In this document: positions 1 through 8,103 of the stretch, piece after piece
How positions within the stretch are numbered: the first letter of the stretch is position 1
How the letters are laid out: each line of letters starts with the position of its first letter
DNA from: Bordetella genomosp. 8
GTDB taxonomy: Bacteria > Pseudomonadota > Gammaproteobacteria > Burkholderiales > Burkholderiaceae_B
Assembly (NCBI RefSeq): GCF_002119685.1
Contig: NZ_CP021108.1
Span: 2,728,001 to 2,792,000 of the forward strand
DNA: 64,000 nt
Direction: 5' to 3'
Position numbers and translations under genes: made by a program
Notes under the pieces: generated by a model
Told to the model about the DNA's origin: nothing
Database searches by the model: none
Seen by the model: the letters and a program-made list of their open reading frames with translations, nothing else

Positions 1-1493
1 ATGAGCGCGGTGCCGCCGGAGCCGCCGGCGCCGATGACGCCACCCAGGTCGCGGCGGGCGGGCAGGAAGCGCGCCAGCGCCTGTGCCATGGAAGAGACGG
101 CGCTGCCGCGATCGCCGGTGAAGACCGCCTGTTCGCCGCCGGGATGATGGCGCGCGACGTCGCGGGGATGGACCGAGGCGGGTGAGGGTTGCCCCGACGT
201 CGACACGTCGACGGTGACGGTGCGCAGCCCCAGGCGTTGCAGGCAGTCGCGCAGCAGCATCAGTTCACGGGCCTTGGTGTCGAAGGTGCCGACGATGTAG
301 ACCGCGCGGTCGGCCAGCGCGCCGGCGGGGGACAGGATGGGGGGATGGCTGTAGGGGCCCGGACTGCGGGCGGTTTCAGCGGTACCGGATGTTCCAGATG
401 TTCCAGATGTTCCAGATATCCCGGAAGTTCGGGCAGTGCCGGCGGTTCCGAAGGCTCCGGCCGCCCCGGCGTGGGACGGCGTTGCCTGGCCGTGGCCGCC
501 CGCGGCAGGTTGCCCGGCGGCCTGCCAGCGGTTGTAGCCATCGGATGCCCGCGGCAACGCCGGCGCCGCGCCGCCGTGCTCGCGGCGTATCGTCAGGACT
601 TCCACCACGCCTTCGCGCGGCGCCGCGCTGCGATCCGCACCGCCCGGCAATGGACCGGCGCCGCCCGCCGCGTCCATGCCGTGCTGTCCCGGCGCACCAT
701 CACCGGTCCCCGACGCCACGCCCAGCAGCCGCTGCTGCAAGACGCGATCCGCCGCCAGCTGCGCGGCCGGCATCACGCGCGCCACCTGACCGTTCACCAG
801 CACCGCCACCGTATCGGCGACGTCGATCGCCACGCCCAGATTCTGTTCGATCAGCAGTACCGCGATCCTGCCTTCGCCCGCCAGGGTCTTGAGCATCGCG
901 GCGACCTGGTCCACGATGACCGGCGCCAGGCCTTCCGTCGGTTCGTCCATCACCAGCAGGCTAGGATTGAACAGCAGGGCGCGGCCGATCGCCAGCATCT
1001 GCTGCTCGCCGCCGGACAACTGCGCGCCACCGTTATGGCGGCGTTCCGCCAGCCGCGGGAAGGTCGCATAGACGCGGTCCACCGTCCAGTCGCCGCGCCG
1101 CGCGCTGCGCGACGCCAGCCGGAAGTGCTCGTCGACTGTCAACGACGGCCAGACGTGGCGGCCTTGCGGCACATAGCCGATGCCCATTTCGGCGATGGCA
1201 TGCGGGGGCTTGCCCAGGACGTCGCGGCCATGCAGCCGGATGGCGCCGCGCGCCGGCACCAGGCCGGTGACGGCGTTGCACAGTGTGGTCTTGCCCATGC
1301 CGTTGCGGCCCACCACCGCCAGCACCCCGTGCGGCAATGTCAACGACACGTCGTGCAGCGCGTGCGCGCTGCCGTAGAACACGTCCAGGCCGGCGATATC
1401 CAGTACCGGCGCATCGCTGGCGGCCGCCGCACCGGCCGCGGGCCGGCTCGGCGCCGATCCGCCGGCGTTCGCGCCATGCGCATCAATGGCCAT
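1..1493 (-). CDS. livF: LivF-type ABC ATPase fused to Tm-1-like (UPF0261) domain, partial
   Basis: One uninterrupted frame runs from an ATG at 1493 to the window edge, so the C terminus is missing. Residues about 28-260 are a LivF ATPase: Walker A GRNGMGKT (62-69), signature LSGGEQQ (159-165), Walker B LLVMDEPTEGL (179-189) and a LIEQN switch. Residues about 261-390 are an Ala/Gly/Pro/Ser-rich linker with SGT repeats. From about 396 the sequence reads AVYIVGTFDTKARELMLLRD, then TVTVDVST and a Gly-rich GAGGSGG, which matches the start of the Tm-1/UPF0261 family. The start overlaps the end of livG by 11 nt, so it is the last visible gene of the liv operon. The ATPase should energise uptake with LivG; the role of the Tm-1 part is unknown. 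The fusion is read directly from the frame; the domain names are recognised from memory. Confidence 0.85.
   Translation of the reverse strand, partial: MAIDAHGANAGGSAPSRPAAGAAAASDAPVLDIAGLDVFYGSAHALHDVSLTLPHGVLAVVGRNGMGKTTLCNAVTGLVPARGAIRLHGRDVLGKPPHAIAEMGIGYVPQGRHVWPSLTVDEHFRLASRSARRGDWTVDRVYATFPRLAERRHNGGAQLSGGEQQMLAIGRALLFNPSLLVMDEPTEGLAPVIVDQVAAMLKTLAGEGRIAVLLIEQNLGVAIDVADTVAVLVNGQVARVMPAAQLAADRVLQQRLLGVASGTGDGAPGQHGMDAAGGAGPLPGGADRSAAPREGVVEVLTIRREHGGAAPALPRASDGYNRWQAAGQPAAGGHGQATPSHAGAAGAFGTAGTARTSGISGTSGTSGTSGTAETARSPGPYSHPPILSPAGALADRAVYIVGTFDTKARELMLLRDCLQRLGLRTVTVDVSTSGQPSPASVHPRDVARHHPGGEQAVFTGDRGSAVSSMAQALARFLPARRDLGGVIGAGGSGGTAL
384..425. repeat. 9-bp tandem repeat coding the SGT linker
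   Basis: Consecutive copies of a 9-bp unit (gttccagat on the plus strand) encode Ser-Gly-Thr triplets in the linker between the ATPase and Tm-1 domains. The unit is a multiple of three, so gain or loss of copies would change linker length without breaking the frame. Confidence 0.8.
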
Positions 1494-2274
1494 GCTGGCG
1501 CTCCCCCATGTAGATCGCCTGTACGTCGGGATCGCTTTCGATTTCGGCGGGCGTGCCATGCCGCAGCACGCGGCCGTTGTGCATGACGGTGACCCGCGTC
1601 GCCACCGACAGCGCGATCTCCAGGTCGTGCTCGATGATCACATAGCCGATATGGCGCGGCAGCGCCTGCAGCAGCGCCACCAGTTCGCGGCGCTCGGCGG
1701 GCGACAGGCCCGCCGCCGGTTCGTCGAACAGGATCAGGCGCGGTGCGCCGGCCAGGGCCATGCCGATCTCCAGCTGGCGCTGCTGCCCGTGCGACAGCAG
1801 GGCGACCGGCGTCTCCGCCAGCCGCGACAGGCGGGCGTGCTCCAGCAGCTCATCCGCCGCCGCGTCGGTCGCCGACGCACGCGCCGTGCGCCGCAGGCTG
1901 AAGCGTCCGCGCGCCACGCCGCGCACCGCCAGGTACAGGTTGTCCCGCACACTCAGGTCGCGGAACAGCAGCGACGACTGATACGTGCGGCGCAGGCCGC
2001 GCCGTATGCGTTCCCAGGGCGGCAGGGCGGTCACGTCCTCGCCGAACAGCAGCACGCGGCCGGCCGTCACCGGAAAATCGCCGGTGATCATGTTGAACAG
2101 GGTCGTCTTGCCAGCCCCGTTGGAGCCCAGCACGGCATGGCGCTGGCCGGCCTCGACGTTGAAGGACACGCCGTCGATGGCCTTGAGCGCGCCGAACGCC
2201 CGGGTGATCCCGTGCAGTTCCAGCGCATTGCCGGAAGAAAACCCCGTGGCCGCGTGCATGCCGTTCACTTGCAC
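1483..2274 (-). CDS. livG: branched-chain amino acid type ABC transporter ATP-binding protein LivG
   Basis: A 263-aa ATPase of the LivG type, one of two cytoplasmic ATPases that drive import by a LivHM permease. Visible motifs are Walker A GSNGAGKTT near residue 50, the signature LSHGQQRQLE, and Walker B LILFDEPAAGLSP followed by IIEHD. The signature has His in place of the usual first Gly (LSHGQ), which is common in LivG. The start overlaps the end of the binding-protein gene by 10 nt, and the stop overlaps the LivF start, so translation is probably coupled. Neighbouring enzymes suggest the true substrate may be an amide or peptide-like compound rather than leucine; that part is inference. 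Confidence 0.93.
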   Translation of the reverse strand: MQVNGMHAATGFSSGNALELHGITRAFGALKAIDGVSFNVEAGQRHAVLGSNGAGKTTLFNMITGDFPVTAGRVLLFGEDVTALPPWERIRRGLRRTYQSSLLFRDLSVRDNLYLAVRGVARGRFSLRRTARASATDAAADELLEHARLSRLAETPVALLSHGQQRQLEIGMALAGAPRLILFDEPAAGLSPAERRELVALLQALPRHIGYVIIEHDLEIALSVATRVTVMHNGRVLRHGTPAEIESDPDVQAIYMGERQHGH

Positions 2275-3554
2275 TCCGGATTGGTGCGCGAGCCCAGGCC
2301 CATCTTGTCGAATTCCGCCTTGGACAGCCCCAACCGCTGGTTGACGTCGGGGATGACCTTGACGAACTTGTTGTACAGCGTTCCGTCGCTGTTCTTCGCC
2401 ACTTCCGTCAGGAAGATGTTGGCCACCGCGTTGCGGTTTTCGTCCAGCTTGACGTTGCCGGTGGGCGTGGACACCGTCATGGTCGACAGCGTCTGCCTGA
2501 GCTTGGCCTGGTTGTTGGACAGGTCGGCCTTATCCTGCTCCAGCGCATCCAGCACGGCCTTGGTGTTGACGTAGTAGGCATGCGCGAACAGGCTGGGGCT
2601 GGGCAGGCCGTCCTTGTAGGCGGCGCGATAGTCGGCGACGAACTTCTTCCAGGCGGGATCGTCGTAGTTGTCGGCGATGGGGCCGGCGGAAGGCGTGCCG
2701 ATCAGCGCGTCGCGGCGCTTGCCCTTGTAGCCCAGCACCGATTGGTCGATGGTGATGGACCCCGCGATCAGCGGTTTGTCGCCGCCGGCCTGTTCGTACT
2801 GCGAAAAGAAATTCACGGCATCCGAACCGCCCAGGGCGACGTAGATCGCGTCGATGTTGTCGGGCAGCCGCGCGATCACCGACGAATAGTCCTTGGTGCC
2901 CAGGGGCACCCAGTGCTTGTCCACCACCTTGCCGCCGGCCTTGCAGAACTCGATCATGAAGCCCTGCAGCAGCGAATAGGGAAAGGAGTAGTCCTCGGCC
3001 ACCGAGACGATCCGCTTGTAGCCCTTGTCCTTGTAGGCGTAGCTGCCCAGACCGGCCTGCCATTGCGCGCCGTCGGTGGAAAAGCGGAAGAAGTTCGGCG
3101 CGGGGTCCTGCAGCGTCGTGCCCTGCGCGGCGGATGAGCCGTTGACGAAGGTCACCTCCGGGTGGGTCTTGGCGTAGTTCTTCACCGCGATGCCTTCCGA
3201 ACCGGAAAGCGGTCCGATGAGGATCTGCACGCCGTCCTGTTCCACCAGCTTGCGCGCCGCGTTGACCGCCGTATCCGGATTGCCGTTGGACGACGCCTTG
3301 ATGATCTCGATCTTCTTGCCGGCCACCATGCCCTTGTGCTGCGCGACCGCCAGGTCCACGCCGCGCATGCCGTCCTGGCCGGGCACGGCGAACGGGCCTT
3401 CCAGCGTGGCCAGCGCGCCGATCTTGATGACTTGCTGGGCCCGCGCGGGATGCGCGCCCAGCGCGGCGGCAAGCGCCAGCGCCAGCGTGCCGGCGGCCAG
3501 GACGGCGCGTCGCTTTGATGGCCGGGGGCGGGATGCGATGATCGCGTGGTTCAT
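2265..3554 (-). CDS. ABC transporter periplasmic substrate-binding protein (LivK/Peripla_BP_6 family)
   Basis: A 429-aa protein with a basic, hydrophobic signal peptide ending near PARAQQ (about residue 40), then the typical start VIKIGALATLEGPFA of type I branched-chain amino acid binding proteins. Further hallmarks are DGMRGVDLAVAQ, the ILIGPLSGSEGIAV segment and YVALGGSDAVNFF. The ATG at 3554 is preceded by a good AGGAG site and overlaps the livM stop (ATGA), so this start is preferred over the much longer open frame, whose N-terminal half is a shadow of livM. The protein captures the ligand in the periplasm for LivHM. It lies between livM and livG, an unusual gene order. The ligand cannot be read from the sequence. 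Confidence 0.93.
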   Translation of the reverse strand: MNHAIIASRPRPSKRRAVLAAGTLALALAAALGAHPARAQQVIKIGALATLEGPFAVPGQDGMRGVDLAVAQHKGMVAGKKIEIIKASSNGNPDTAVNAARKLVEQDGVQILIGPLSGSEGIAVKNYAKTHPEVTFVNGSSAAQGTTLQDPAPNFFRFSTDGAQWQAGLGSYAYKDKGYKRIVSVAEDYSFPYSLLQGFMIEFCKAGGKVVDKHWVPLGTKDYSSVIARLPDNIDAIYVALGGSDAVNFFSQYEQAGGDKPLIAGSITIDQSVLGYKGKRRDALIGTPSAGPIADNYDDPAWKKFVADYRAAYKDGLPSPSLFAHAYYVNTKAVLDALEQDKADLSNNQAKLRQTLSTMTVSTPTGNVKLDENRNAVANIFLTEVAKNSDGTLYNKFVKVIPDVNQRLGLSKAEFDKMGLGSRTNPECK

Positions 3555-4753
3555 GTATGTCTCCTGGTTCTGGTCGTTATGCCACTGGGTGGAGGCGCGC
3601 GGCCGGCGCCTTTCGAATCGGCCTGCACGGCGGGGCGAGCCGGCCCGCGCAAGCGCCGCAGGAGGCCCATGAGACCATCCGGCGAAACCATCAGAACCAG
3701 GAGGAACACGCCGCCGATCACCAGGTTGAACCGTTCGCGGTCCACCAGATCGATGGCGAAGTTCTGCAGCAATACGAAGAGCAGGGCGCCCAGGAAGGCG
3801 CCGGCCGGATGGCGCATGCCGCCCAGCACGGCGATGATCAGGATGTTGATCATCGATGTGGTGTTGACCGAACCGGGGGAGATCTGCGAGTTGTACCAGA
3901 CCAGCAGCACGCCGCCCACGCTGGCGATCAGGCCGGCCAGCGCGTGCGCGGCGACGCGATGGGCGGTGACGTCGAAGCCCAGTGCTCGCATGCGGCGCGG
4001 GTTGTCGCGTATGCCTTGCAAGGCCATGCCGAAGGGTGCGCGGGCGATATACGCCACGCCCGCATAGCCCAGCGCGGCACAGGCCAGGCTGATGTAGTAG
4101 AACGCGGCCGGGCCGCGCAGGTCGGCGCCGTGTATCGGCGGCGGCAGGATGCGCGCCAATCCCTGGAAGCCGTTGAACACCGTGTAGTTCTGCTGCACGA
4201 GGTAGAAGAACGCCACGCCTATCGCCAGCGTGATCATGATGGTGTAGATGCCTTCGGTACGCACGGCAAGCACGCCGATCAGCGTCGCGGCCAGCGTGCC
4301 GATCCCCAGCGCCGCCAGCACCGCCAGCCACCAGGGCCACCCCAGGCTGTGCGCCGGGTCGGCGTTGGTGCCCAGCAGGGCCACCGCGTAGCCCGCGATG
4401 CCGGCCACCGTCATCTGCGATAGCGTCACCATGCCGCCGTAGCCGGCCAGCAGGGCCAGCGACAGGGCGATCAGGCCCAGCACCAGCGATTGGGCGCCCA
4501 CCTGGAAAGTGAAGAATGGCGTGGCGACCAGCGGGTACAGCAGCAGGGCTGAGGCGATGGCGATATGCGCGATCGCCTGGCGCGGGCGTACGCCGGCACG
4601 TCGGCCGGCGGTGTCCGCCGCGCGTGCCGTGCCGGCCTCGCCGTACGCGGGTCGTCCAGGCGCCACGGCGGCGGTTGACAGGCTGGCCGCGGCCGTCGCG
4701 GGATAAGCCGCCGAACCCTGGGACATGACGCGCCGCCATTTCGCCGCACTCAT
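3551..4753 (-). CDS. livM: branched-chain amino acid type ABC transporter permease LivM
   Basis: A 400-aa inner-membrane permease with many hydrophobic helices. The first about 55 residues are an Ala-rich, weakly conserved cytoplasmic extension. The LivM-type loop is clear: an RAPFGMALQGIRDNPRRMRA segment followed by GFDVTAHR, then a GGMRHPAGAFLGAL segment near the C terminus. It pairs with LivH to form the channel. GGGAG lies about 10 nt before the ATG at 4753; a second in-frame ATG nine codons later is possible. The gap to livH is 25 nt and the stop overlaps the next start, so it belongs to the same operon. Confidence 0.93.
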   Translation of the reverse strand: MSAAKWRRVMSQGSAAYPATAAASLSTAAVAPGRPAYGEAGTARAADTAGRRAGVRPRQAIAHIAIASALLLYPLVATPFFTFQVGAQSLVLGLIALSLALLAGYGGMVTLSQMTVAGIAGYAVALLGTNADPAHSLGWPWWLAVLAALGIGTLAATLIGVLAVRTEGIYTIMITLAIGVAFFYLVQQNYTVFNGFQGLARILPPPIHGADLRGPAAFYYISLACAALGYAGVAYIARAPFGMALQGIRDNPRRMRALGFDVTAHRVAAHALAGLIASVGGVLLVWYNSQISPGSVNTTSMINILIIAVLGGMRHPAGAFLGALLFVLLQNFAIDLVDRERFNLVIGGVFLLVLMVSPDGLMGLLRRLRGPARPAVQADSKGAGRAPPPSGITTRTRRHT

Positions 4754-4778
4754 CGCCGTTTTGCTCCCGTTTTTGCGT

Positions 4779-5735
4779 TCAGGTCCGCCTGCCCATCAGC
4801 CCCTGGGGGCGGAAGGCGAGCACGGCCACCATGATCAGGAAGGTGAACACCACGCCATAGGTCGGCGCGTAAGCCAGCCCGAAGGTTTCCGCCAGCCCGA
4901 TCAGCAGCGCGCCGACCGCCGCGCCGGCGATGCTGCCCATGCCACCGACGATCACCACGATCAGCGACGCGAGCAGGTAGCGCACGTCCTCTCCCGGTGC
5001 GATGGACAAGGCGGTGCCGCCCATGACGCCGGCGAAGCCGGCCAGGCCCGCGCCCACCGCGAAGGTGATCGCGAACACCTTCTGCACGTTCACGCCGCTG
5101 GCCGACAGCATGCGTTTGTTGTCCACACCGGCGCGTATCATCATGCCGATGCGCGTGCGGTTGAGGAACAGCCACAGCGCCAGGCCGATGACGACCGCCG
5201 ACAAGAGCACCACCAGCCGGAATCCCGAATACTTGCCGACGCCCGGCACGCCCACCGTGCCCATCAGCCAGCCCGGTGGGTCGAATTGATAGGCCTCGCC
5301 GCCCCAGATCCACAGGAAGACATCGGCAAGCACGATGGACAGGCCCAGCGTCACCAGCGTCTGCCGCAGGTCCTGGCCTTCCATGTACTGGAAGACCAGC
5401 AGCTGCAACAGCAGCCCCGCCAGCGCCGTCGCCAGGAAACCCGCCGCCAGGGCCAGGAACCAGGACCCCGATGCGTCGCCGACCGTGTAGCCTACGTAGC
5501 CGCCCAGCAGGAACAGCGATCCGTGCGCCAGGTTGACGTTGCGCATCAGGCCGAAGACCAGCGTGAACCCGCTGGCCACCAGGAAATACAGGGCGGCCAG
5601 CGTCAATCCGTTCAATAGCGACAAGCCGAACAGGCGTGCGTTGTCCGCGATGGCGGTTGTCGCCAGCGCCAGCAGGATCGCCGCGGCGGCAATGGCCAGG
5701 GCCCAGGTCGCGTAGCGTTTCATGTGGCCGCCCAT
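4779..5735 (-). CDS. livH: branched-chain amino acid type ABC transporter permease LivH
   Basis: A 318-aa polytopic permease of the LivH family. Visible family features are NGLTLAALYFLVASGFTLVF near the N terminus, MRNVNLAHGSLFLLGGYVG, the cytoplasmic loop LNRTRIGMMIRAGVDNKRML, and GGMGSIAGAAVGALLIG near the C terminus. It forms the membrane pore with LivM. Neither of two nearby ATGs (5735 and 5723) has a strong ribosome site; the second gives MKRYATWALA, a more usual N terminus. It follows the amidohydrolase stop by 8 nt, so it is cotranscribed with that enzyme. Confidence 0.92.
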   Translation of the reverse strand: MGGHMKRYATWALAIAAAAILLALATTAIADNARLFGLSLLNGLTLAALYFLVASGFTLVFGLMRNVNLAHGSLFLLGGYVGYTVGDASGSWFLALAAGFLATALAGLLLQLLVFQYMEGQDLRQTLVTLGLSIVLADVFLWIWGGEAYQFDPPGWLMGTVGVPGVGKYSGFRLVVLLSAVVIGLALWLFLNRTRIGMMIRAGVDNKRMLSASGVNVQKVFAITFAVGAGLAGFAGVMGGTALSIAPGEDVRYLLASLIVVIVGGMGSIAGAAVGALLIGLAETFGLAYAPTYGVVFTFLIMVAVLAFRPQGLMGRRT

Positions 5736-5743
5736 CCGCCGGG

Positions 5744-7024
5744 TCAGGCCGCCCAGCGCGTGCTGCGCGCGCTCACGATCTGCGGGGCGCGATGGAACTC
5801 GCCGTCCTTCATCACGGCCAGGATGCGCTTCCTGTCCTGCAGGATGCGGATGTCGGCCAGGGGATCGCCGTCGATCAGCAGCAGGTCCGCAAGGTAGCCG
5901 TCGCGGATCTGGCCCAGCTCATTGCCCTGCATCATGATCTGGCCGCCCAGCGTGGTGGCGGAAAGCAGGGCGTCCTGCGACGACATGCCGACGTACTTGA
6001 CGAAGTACTCCAGATCGGTCGCGTTGGTCCCGTGCGGCGTCCAGGCAAAGCCGTAGTCGCCGCCGGGCAGGATGCGGATCCCGCGCCGGTGCATTTTCTT
6101 CATCGACTCCACCGCCACTTCCAATTCCCGGTGATAGCCCATCTTGGCGGTGATCTCCGGCGTCAGGCCCCATTCGCTGGCGTGGTACGAGGTGTTGACC
6201 AGCCAGGCCAGTCCCGGCGCCACGAACACCTGGTCCTTCTTCGACTCCAGCATGTCCAGCGATTCCTCGTCGGTGAAGCTGGCGTGGTAGATGATATCGA
6301 TGCCGTGGCGTACGCACTGCTTGATGGACTCGCAGGATCGCGCGTGCGCGGCCACGCGCTTGCCGAAGCGCTTGGCCTCGGCCACGCACATGGCGACTTC
6401 CTCTTCGGAAAACTGCGTCATCTCGGCGGGCAGGCCGGCGATGTATTCGCCCGAAAGATTGATCTTCAACTGGTCGACGCCATACTTCACGAACAGCCGC
6501 ACCATCTTGCGCATCTCTTCCGGGCCGTTGACGATGGCGCCGAAGCTCAGTTCCGGATAGGGCAGGTGCGGCGGCGTCGAGTCGCCCAGGCCGCCGGTAG
6601 TGGTGATCTCCTGGCTGGCCGCCAGGTAGCGCGGACCGATGACCTGGCCGTCGCGGATGGCGTTGCGCGTCACCACGTCCAGCCGCGGTTTCGCGGTGGC
6701 CGCGCCGACGCATGACGTCCAGCCCATATCCAGGTAGCGGCGCGCGACGTTGATGCACCACACCACGTGCTCTTCCACCGGCATGCGCTGGATGGCGTCC
6801 AGCGAAGGCTGGTCATTCCAGGAAAAATGCGTATGCGCCTCGGTCATGCCCGGCATCAGGAAGGCGCCGGCGCCGTCCACCACGGTCACGCCCCCGACGG
6901 GCAGGGATCGCGTGGAGCGCGACACGCGCGCGATGCGGTTGCCCTGCACCAGCACTTCCCCGGTATACGGAAGCGTGCCGGTTCCATCGAATACCCGTAC
7001 GTTGGTGAATAGCACCTCGGCCAT
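5744..7024 (-). CDS. metal-dependent amidohydrolase family protein
   Basis: A 426-aa enzyme of the amidohydrolase superfamily (imidazolonepropionase/prolidase-like). It shows the N-terminal metal motif EAHTHFSW, a Lys in QLKINLSGEY that could be the carboxylated bridging residue, metal His candidates in VAAHARS and IIYHASF, and the catalytic Asp candidate in GGDYGFAW. It probably hydrolyses an amide or cyclic amide in the cytoplasm. The ATG at 7024 is chosen over 7060 because CAGGAGA sits just upstream. It lies directly before livH and after an alpha/beta hydrolase, which suggests that the transporter feeds these two hydrolases. The exact substrate is not readable. Confidence 0.88.
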   Translation of the reverse strand: MAEVLFTNVRVFDGTGTLPYTGEVLVQGNRIARVSRSTRSLPVGGVTVVDGAGAFLMPGMTEAHTHFSWNDQPSLDAIQRMPVEEHVVWCINVARRYLDMGWTSCVGAATAKPRLDVVTRNAIRDGQVIGPRYLAASQEITTTGGLGDSTPPHLPYPELSFGAIVNGPEEMRKMVRLFVKYGVDQLKINLSGEYIAGLPAEMTQFSEEEVAMCVAEAKRFGKRVAAHARSCESIKQCVRHGIDIIYHASFTDEESLDMLESKKDQVFVAPGLAWLVNTSYHASEWGLTPEITAKMGYHRELEVAVESMKKMHRRGIRILPGGDYGFAWTPHGTNATDLEYFVKYVGMSSQDALLSATTLGGQIMMQGNELGQIRDGYLADLLLIDGDPLADIRILQDRKRILAVMKDGEFHRAPQIVSARSTRWAA

Positions 7025-7071
7025 GGCGGTCTCCTGGCGATAGGGTGTGGCGACCAGCACGCGTGCGCTTG

Positions 7072-7860
7072 TCAGCGCGCGTGTGCCGAATAGAAGTCTT
7101 TCAATTCACGCAGGCATTCGCCCGGCCGTTCAAAGGTGGTCCAGTGCCCGCAACGTGGATAGACGACCACGCGGCTGTTGGCGATCCTGTCGCCGATGGC
7201 ACGCACCGACTGCGGCGGCGCGACGCCGTCTTCATCGCCCGTTACCAGCAAGGCAGGGCAGGCGATGCGCTCGACGGGCGCGGCCTGCGCATCGGCCAGG
7301 GCTTCGCAACTGCGCGCATAGCCGTCCGGATCCTGGCGCATCACGCTCTCGCGCACCAGCGCGACCGCTGCGGGCTGGTGCTGCCGGGTGTCCGCGGAAG
7401 TCGCGCCCGCCACGATGGCGTCGGCGATCGCCTGCATGCCGGCGACGCCTTCGTCGCGTGCGCGCTGGGCGCGGGCCCGTATGTTGGGGCGGGCGGCATC
7501 GGGCGGGCAGAGCATGGGGCCGAACAGCGCCAGGCTGCGCACCAGCTCCGGCGATTCGGTCGCCAGCTTGAAGCAGACGATGGTGCCCAGCGAATGTCCA
7601 AGCAGGTGGGCGCGCGTCACCCCCAGGCGCGCGCAGACATCGCGCACCGCCTGCGCCAGGCTATCGATGGTGAGCGGCCCTTGTACGGCATGCGATCGCG
7701 CGCTGCCGGGCATGTCGATGCGCAGGACGCGGAAGCGGTTCAGCGCTTCCATGACGGGCGTCCAGTTGTTCGACGATCCCCCCAGACCGTGGACGCACAC
7801 CGCCGCATCGCCCTGGCCGTCGACTTCCACCGCGATGCGGCTGACGAACTCGGTACTCAT
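7072..7860 (-). CDS. alpha/beta-fold hydrolase
   Basis: A 262-aa hydrolase with the alpha/beta fold hallmarks: oxyanion-region CVHGLGGSSNNW, nucleophile elbow GHSLG with Ser90, an acid candidate in VTGDEDGVAP, and the catalytic His in RCGHWTTF. It probably cleaves an ester, lactone or C-C bond. The start ATG at 7860 lacks a strong ribosome site of its own but overlaps (ATGA) the stop of a 32-codon upstream frame that has a good one, so translation may be coupled. It is the first enzyme gene of the operon that continues into the liv transporter. Confidence 0.9.
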   Translation of the reverse strand: MSTEFVSRIAVEVDGQGDAAVCVHGLGGSSNNWTPVMEALNRFRVLRIDMPGSARSHAVQGPLTIDSLAQAVRDVCARLGVTRAHLLGHSLGTIVCFKLATESPELVRSLALFGPMLCPPDAARPNIRARAQRARDEGVAGMQAIADAIVAGATSADTRQHQPAAVALVRESVMRQDPDGYARSCEALADAQAAPVERIACPALLVTGDEDGVAPPQSVRAIGDRIANSRVVVYPRCGHWTTFERPGECLRELKDFYSAHAR

Positions 7861-7955
7861 GGCGCGGCGCTCGCGGTGAGCACGATGACACAGGCGAACG
7901 CGGGCAACGCGTCAGCCGGACAGGAGCCGGCTGGCCGTTGGATAACGGTCGTCAT
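7857..7955 (-). CDS. short upstream ORF (32 aa), possible leader peptide
   Basis: An ATG at 7955 is preceded by an ideal AGAGGAGA ribosome site and opens a 32-codon frame beginning MTTVIQRPAGSCPADALPAF. Its TGA overlaps the ATG of the hydrolase gene. It is too short to be an enzyme and no family is recognised. The likely role is to bring ribosomes to the poorly initiated hydrolase start. It could also be a chance frame, although the strength of the ribosome site argues against that. Confidence 0.5.
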   Translation of the reverse strand: MTTVIQRPAGSCPADALPAFACVIVLTASAAP

Positions 7956-8007
7956 GTTTGTCTCCTCTATGAGGATTTTTTCTTGGAATAGTCAGCGATA
8001 CAGCTGG

Positions 8008-8042
8008 TGAGACTTTCGATCCGATTTAAGATACGTGTCTCA
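8008..8042. promoter_or_regulatory. candidate TetR operator in the divergent promoter region
   Basis: Between the leading minus-strand operon and the divergent TetR gene lies an AT-rich stretch with an inverted repeat TGAGAC (8008-8013) and GTCTCA (8037-8042), 23 bp apart. The position suits an operator controlling both directions, but the arms are short and the spacing is wide for a TetR dimer. Confidence 0.3.
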
Positions 8043-8103
8043 TTTTTCAAATCATGCTAGAAGACGGTCTTTTAGCTGTCAATAAAAATCTGGACACCCG
8101 AGC

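Noticed and set aside
189..1586. Plus-strand frame of 465 codons at the left edge
   Set aside because: It is antisense to the livF fusion, whose motifs are unmistakable.
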